Positions 62,800-64,000 of a stretch of 64,000 bases of DNA are shown here, piece after piece. Location of the stretch: contig NC_083510.1 in assembly GCF_032362555.1 (NCBI RefSeq), positions 6,351,501-6,415,500 on the forward strand, read 5' to 3'. The notes beneath the pieces were generated by a model. It saw nothing but the letters and a program-made list of their open reading frames with translations. It had not been told where the DNA came from and searched no databases. The DNA comes from Amyelois transitella (lineage: Eukaryota; Arthropoda; Insecta; Lepidoptera; Pyralidae). A program made the translations under genes and the position numbers. Position 1 is the first letter of the stretch, and every line of letters begins with the position of its first letter.

Positions 62800-64000
62800 G
62801 TAAGGATAAATTATATACCTAGCTTATTTATCCTCAATAGAAAGTCAGGAATGATGGACCAAAATTAGTTTGAGAAGGTCAAATTTATTGAATTTAAACC
62901 TCAGGGTATGCCCTAAGGTTACTAGGCGATATCATCAAACTAAACTTTTTGTTAAAACGATTTGTTTTATTATTTACTATTTTAAACAAAACTTTTAACA
63001 CATACATTTATAAAAAAGTTTTATAGGCTACTGGTGACCCGCCCCCGGCTTCGCACGGGTAGCATTAATAGATATGATCTTTCCTCAAAAACCCTCTTTC
63101 CAACATTTTATACAGAAACAAAATCCGTCCAAAAACTTTCCGAGATTACCACATACAGACAGAGAAAAAAGGGAGACTTTAATTTGTTATATGTAGTGAT
63201 TATATGTCTGATATATTGTTTATAAAACACCTAATTTCATAAAAAAAAAAAATAAGATTGTAAGTTTCAGTGACTAATGGCACTACATACCTACAACATC
63301 AAAAAGTTGAACTTCTTCATAAATTTTGTATTGAATTTATTTTGAATACAAATTTCATACGCGAAAGTAAATGATGAGAGTCACGACAAATTTTATAAAC
63401 GCTACAGTCGTTACAGAAGTTTATGCACGATAAAAAGCTTACCTATATAAGCACGCCCGCAACTTATGTAACGACAGCACGGTTTTGCCTTGCACAATTG
63501 CATATGGCTCACGTGAGCTTATATGGAATCCCATAAAATTTAAAAATTTGACACTTTATCAACTGCAGTTCATGGAATGACAAACTTTGTTTTCTACATT
63601 ATTTTATTCTGCAGTGCAAAAAACATACCTTGGAATATCTATATTGAGTAAATAATACTAACATTTTGACATAAAAATAACGTTAAAAGTAGTTGACATA
63701 ATATCCTTTATGACAACGATTCTTAAAGATATGTGAATTAGGTAATAAGAAAATGAACAGAAAAATTTTGATGAATTCTCTGCACTTTCAATACTTAGGT
63801 ATATGAATCTCAAATTTTGAAGCATGTAATGTTTACAAATTCAGTTTTAAATCACCACAATAAAACAAAGTGCTTCACGCTGGCTTTATATACTTAAATC
63901 TTTAAAACTACGAAACGTATTTTGTTGTAAAGTTGTTGTAAAGATATAGTGGTTCAAGAAGACAGTTTATACGTCAGTATATAACCGTGCGGTCACTGCG
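62800..64000 (+). other. Probable first intron of the next gene
   Basis: AT-rich sequence with an element fragment at about 63030-63190 ('gacccgcccccggcttcgca' + 'cgggtagc'). No exon recognised. Confidence 0.4.
63030..63190 (+). repeat. Dispersed element fragment, 'ccccggcttcgcacgggt' type
   Basis: Head 'ggtgacccgcccccggcttc' + 'gcacgggtag', a common 3' non-coding fragment of lepidopteran retroelements. Confidence 0.6.

Noticed and set aside
1-64000. CRISPR arrays, operons, ribosome binding sites, riboswitches
   Set aside because: No direct-repeat/spacer arrays and no prokaryotic gene organisation; the sequence is clearly animal nuclear DNA.

Overview
The window is AT-rich animal DNA, almost certainly from a moth or butterfly. 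Small GC-richer exons sit in repeat-laden sequence, canonical GT/AG splice sites are readable throughout, and most genes carry a TATA box. The scattered repeats are of types common in lepidopteran genomes: (ATAC)n-tailed short repeats carrying a 'tcccttgcggggtagacagagcc' type core, elements ending in 'cccgcgacttcgtccgcg', and relics of RTE-like and Jockey/CR1-like non-LTR retrotransposons. No bacterial, organellar or viral genes were seen.

The biological content is one tandem cluster of cuticular protein genes of the CPR family, RR-1 subgroup (Rebers-Riddiford / Chitin_bind_4 domain). I rebuilt seven complete RR-1 gene models by hand: 7304-8206 (+), 11111-13479 (+), 18864-20472 (+), 28493-38423 (+), 41372-42958 (-), 45608-49318 (+) and 54144-58464 (+). 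An eighth RR-1 gene (465-948, +) lacks its 5' end. A ninth gene (3083-5905, +) has a cuticle-type N-terminus but no recognisable Rebers-Riddiford motif. A lone start exon with a TATA box near 62794 (+) marks a further gene that continues beyond the window. All read on + except the gene at 41372-42958, which lies head-to-head with the gene at 45608.

The genes fall into architectural groups. In most, a start exon of 1-6 codons splits the signal peptide. The genes at 11111, 18864, 28493, 41372, 45608 and 54144 share a phase-2 intron just before the 'YET' at the start of the Rebers-Riddiford region, but their next intron sits in different places. Five genes share a C-terminal tail of type 'PTPPPxPxxIxxAL'. 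The two start-most RR-1 genes (465, 7304) end soon after 'GAHLP' and have no intron inside the motif. The head-to-head pair lost or never had the signal-peptide intron, and each carries a long low-complexity extension: N-terminal in one, a Ser/Thr-rich mucin-like C-terminal tail in the other.

The products should be secreted by epidermal cells and bind chitin in procuticle, so the cluster is a dosage/stage-diversified set of matrix proteins rather than a pathway. The long spaces between genes (8 kb at 20473-28381; 4-5 kb at 13480-18793, 49319-54055 and 58465-62704) hold repeat relics and otherwise nothing I can name.
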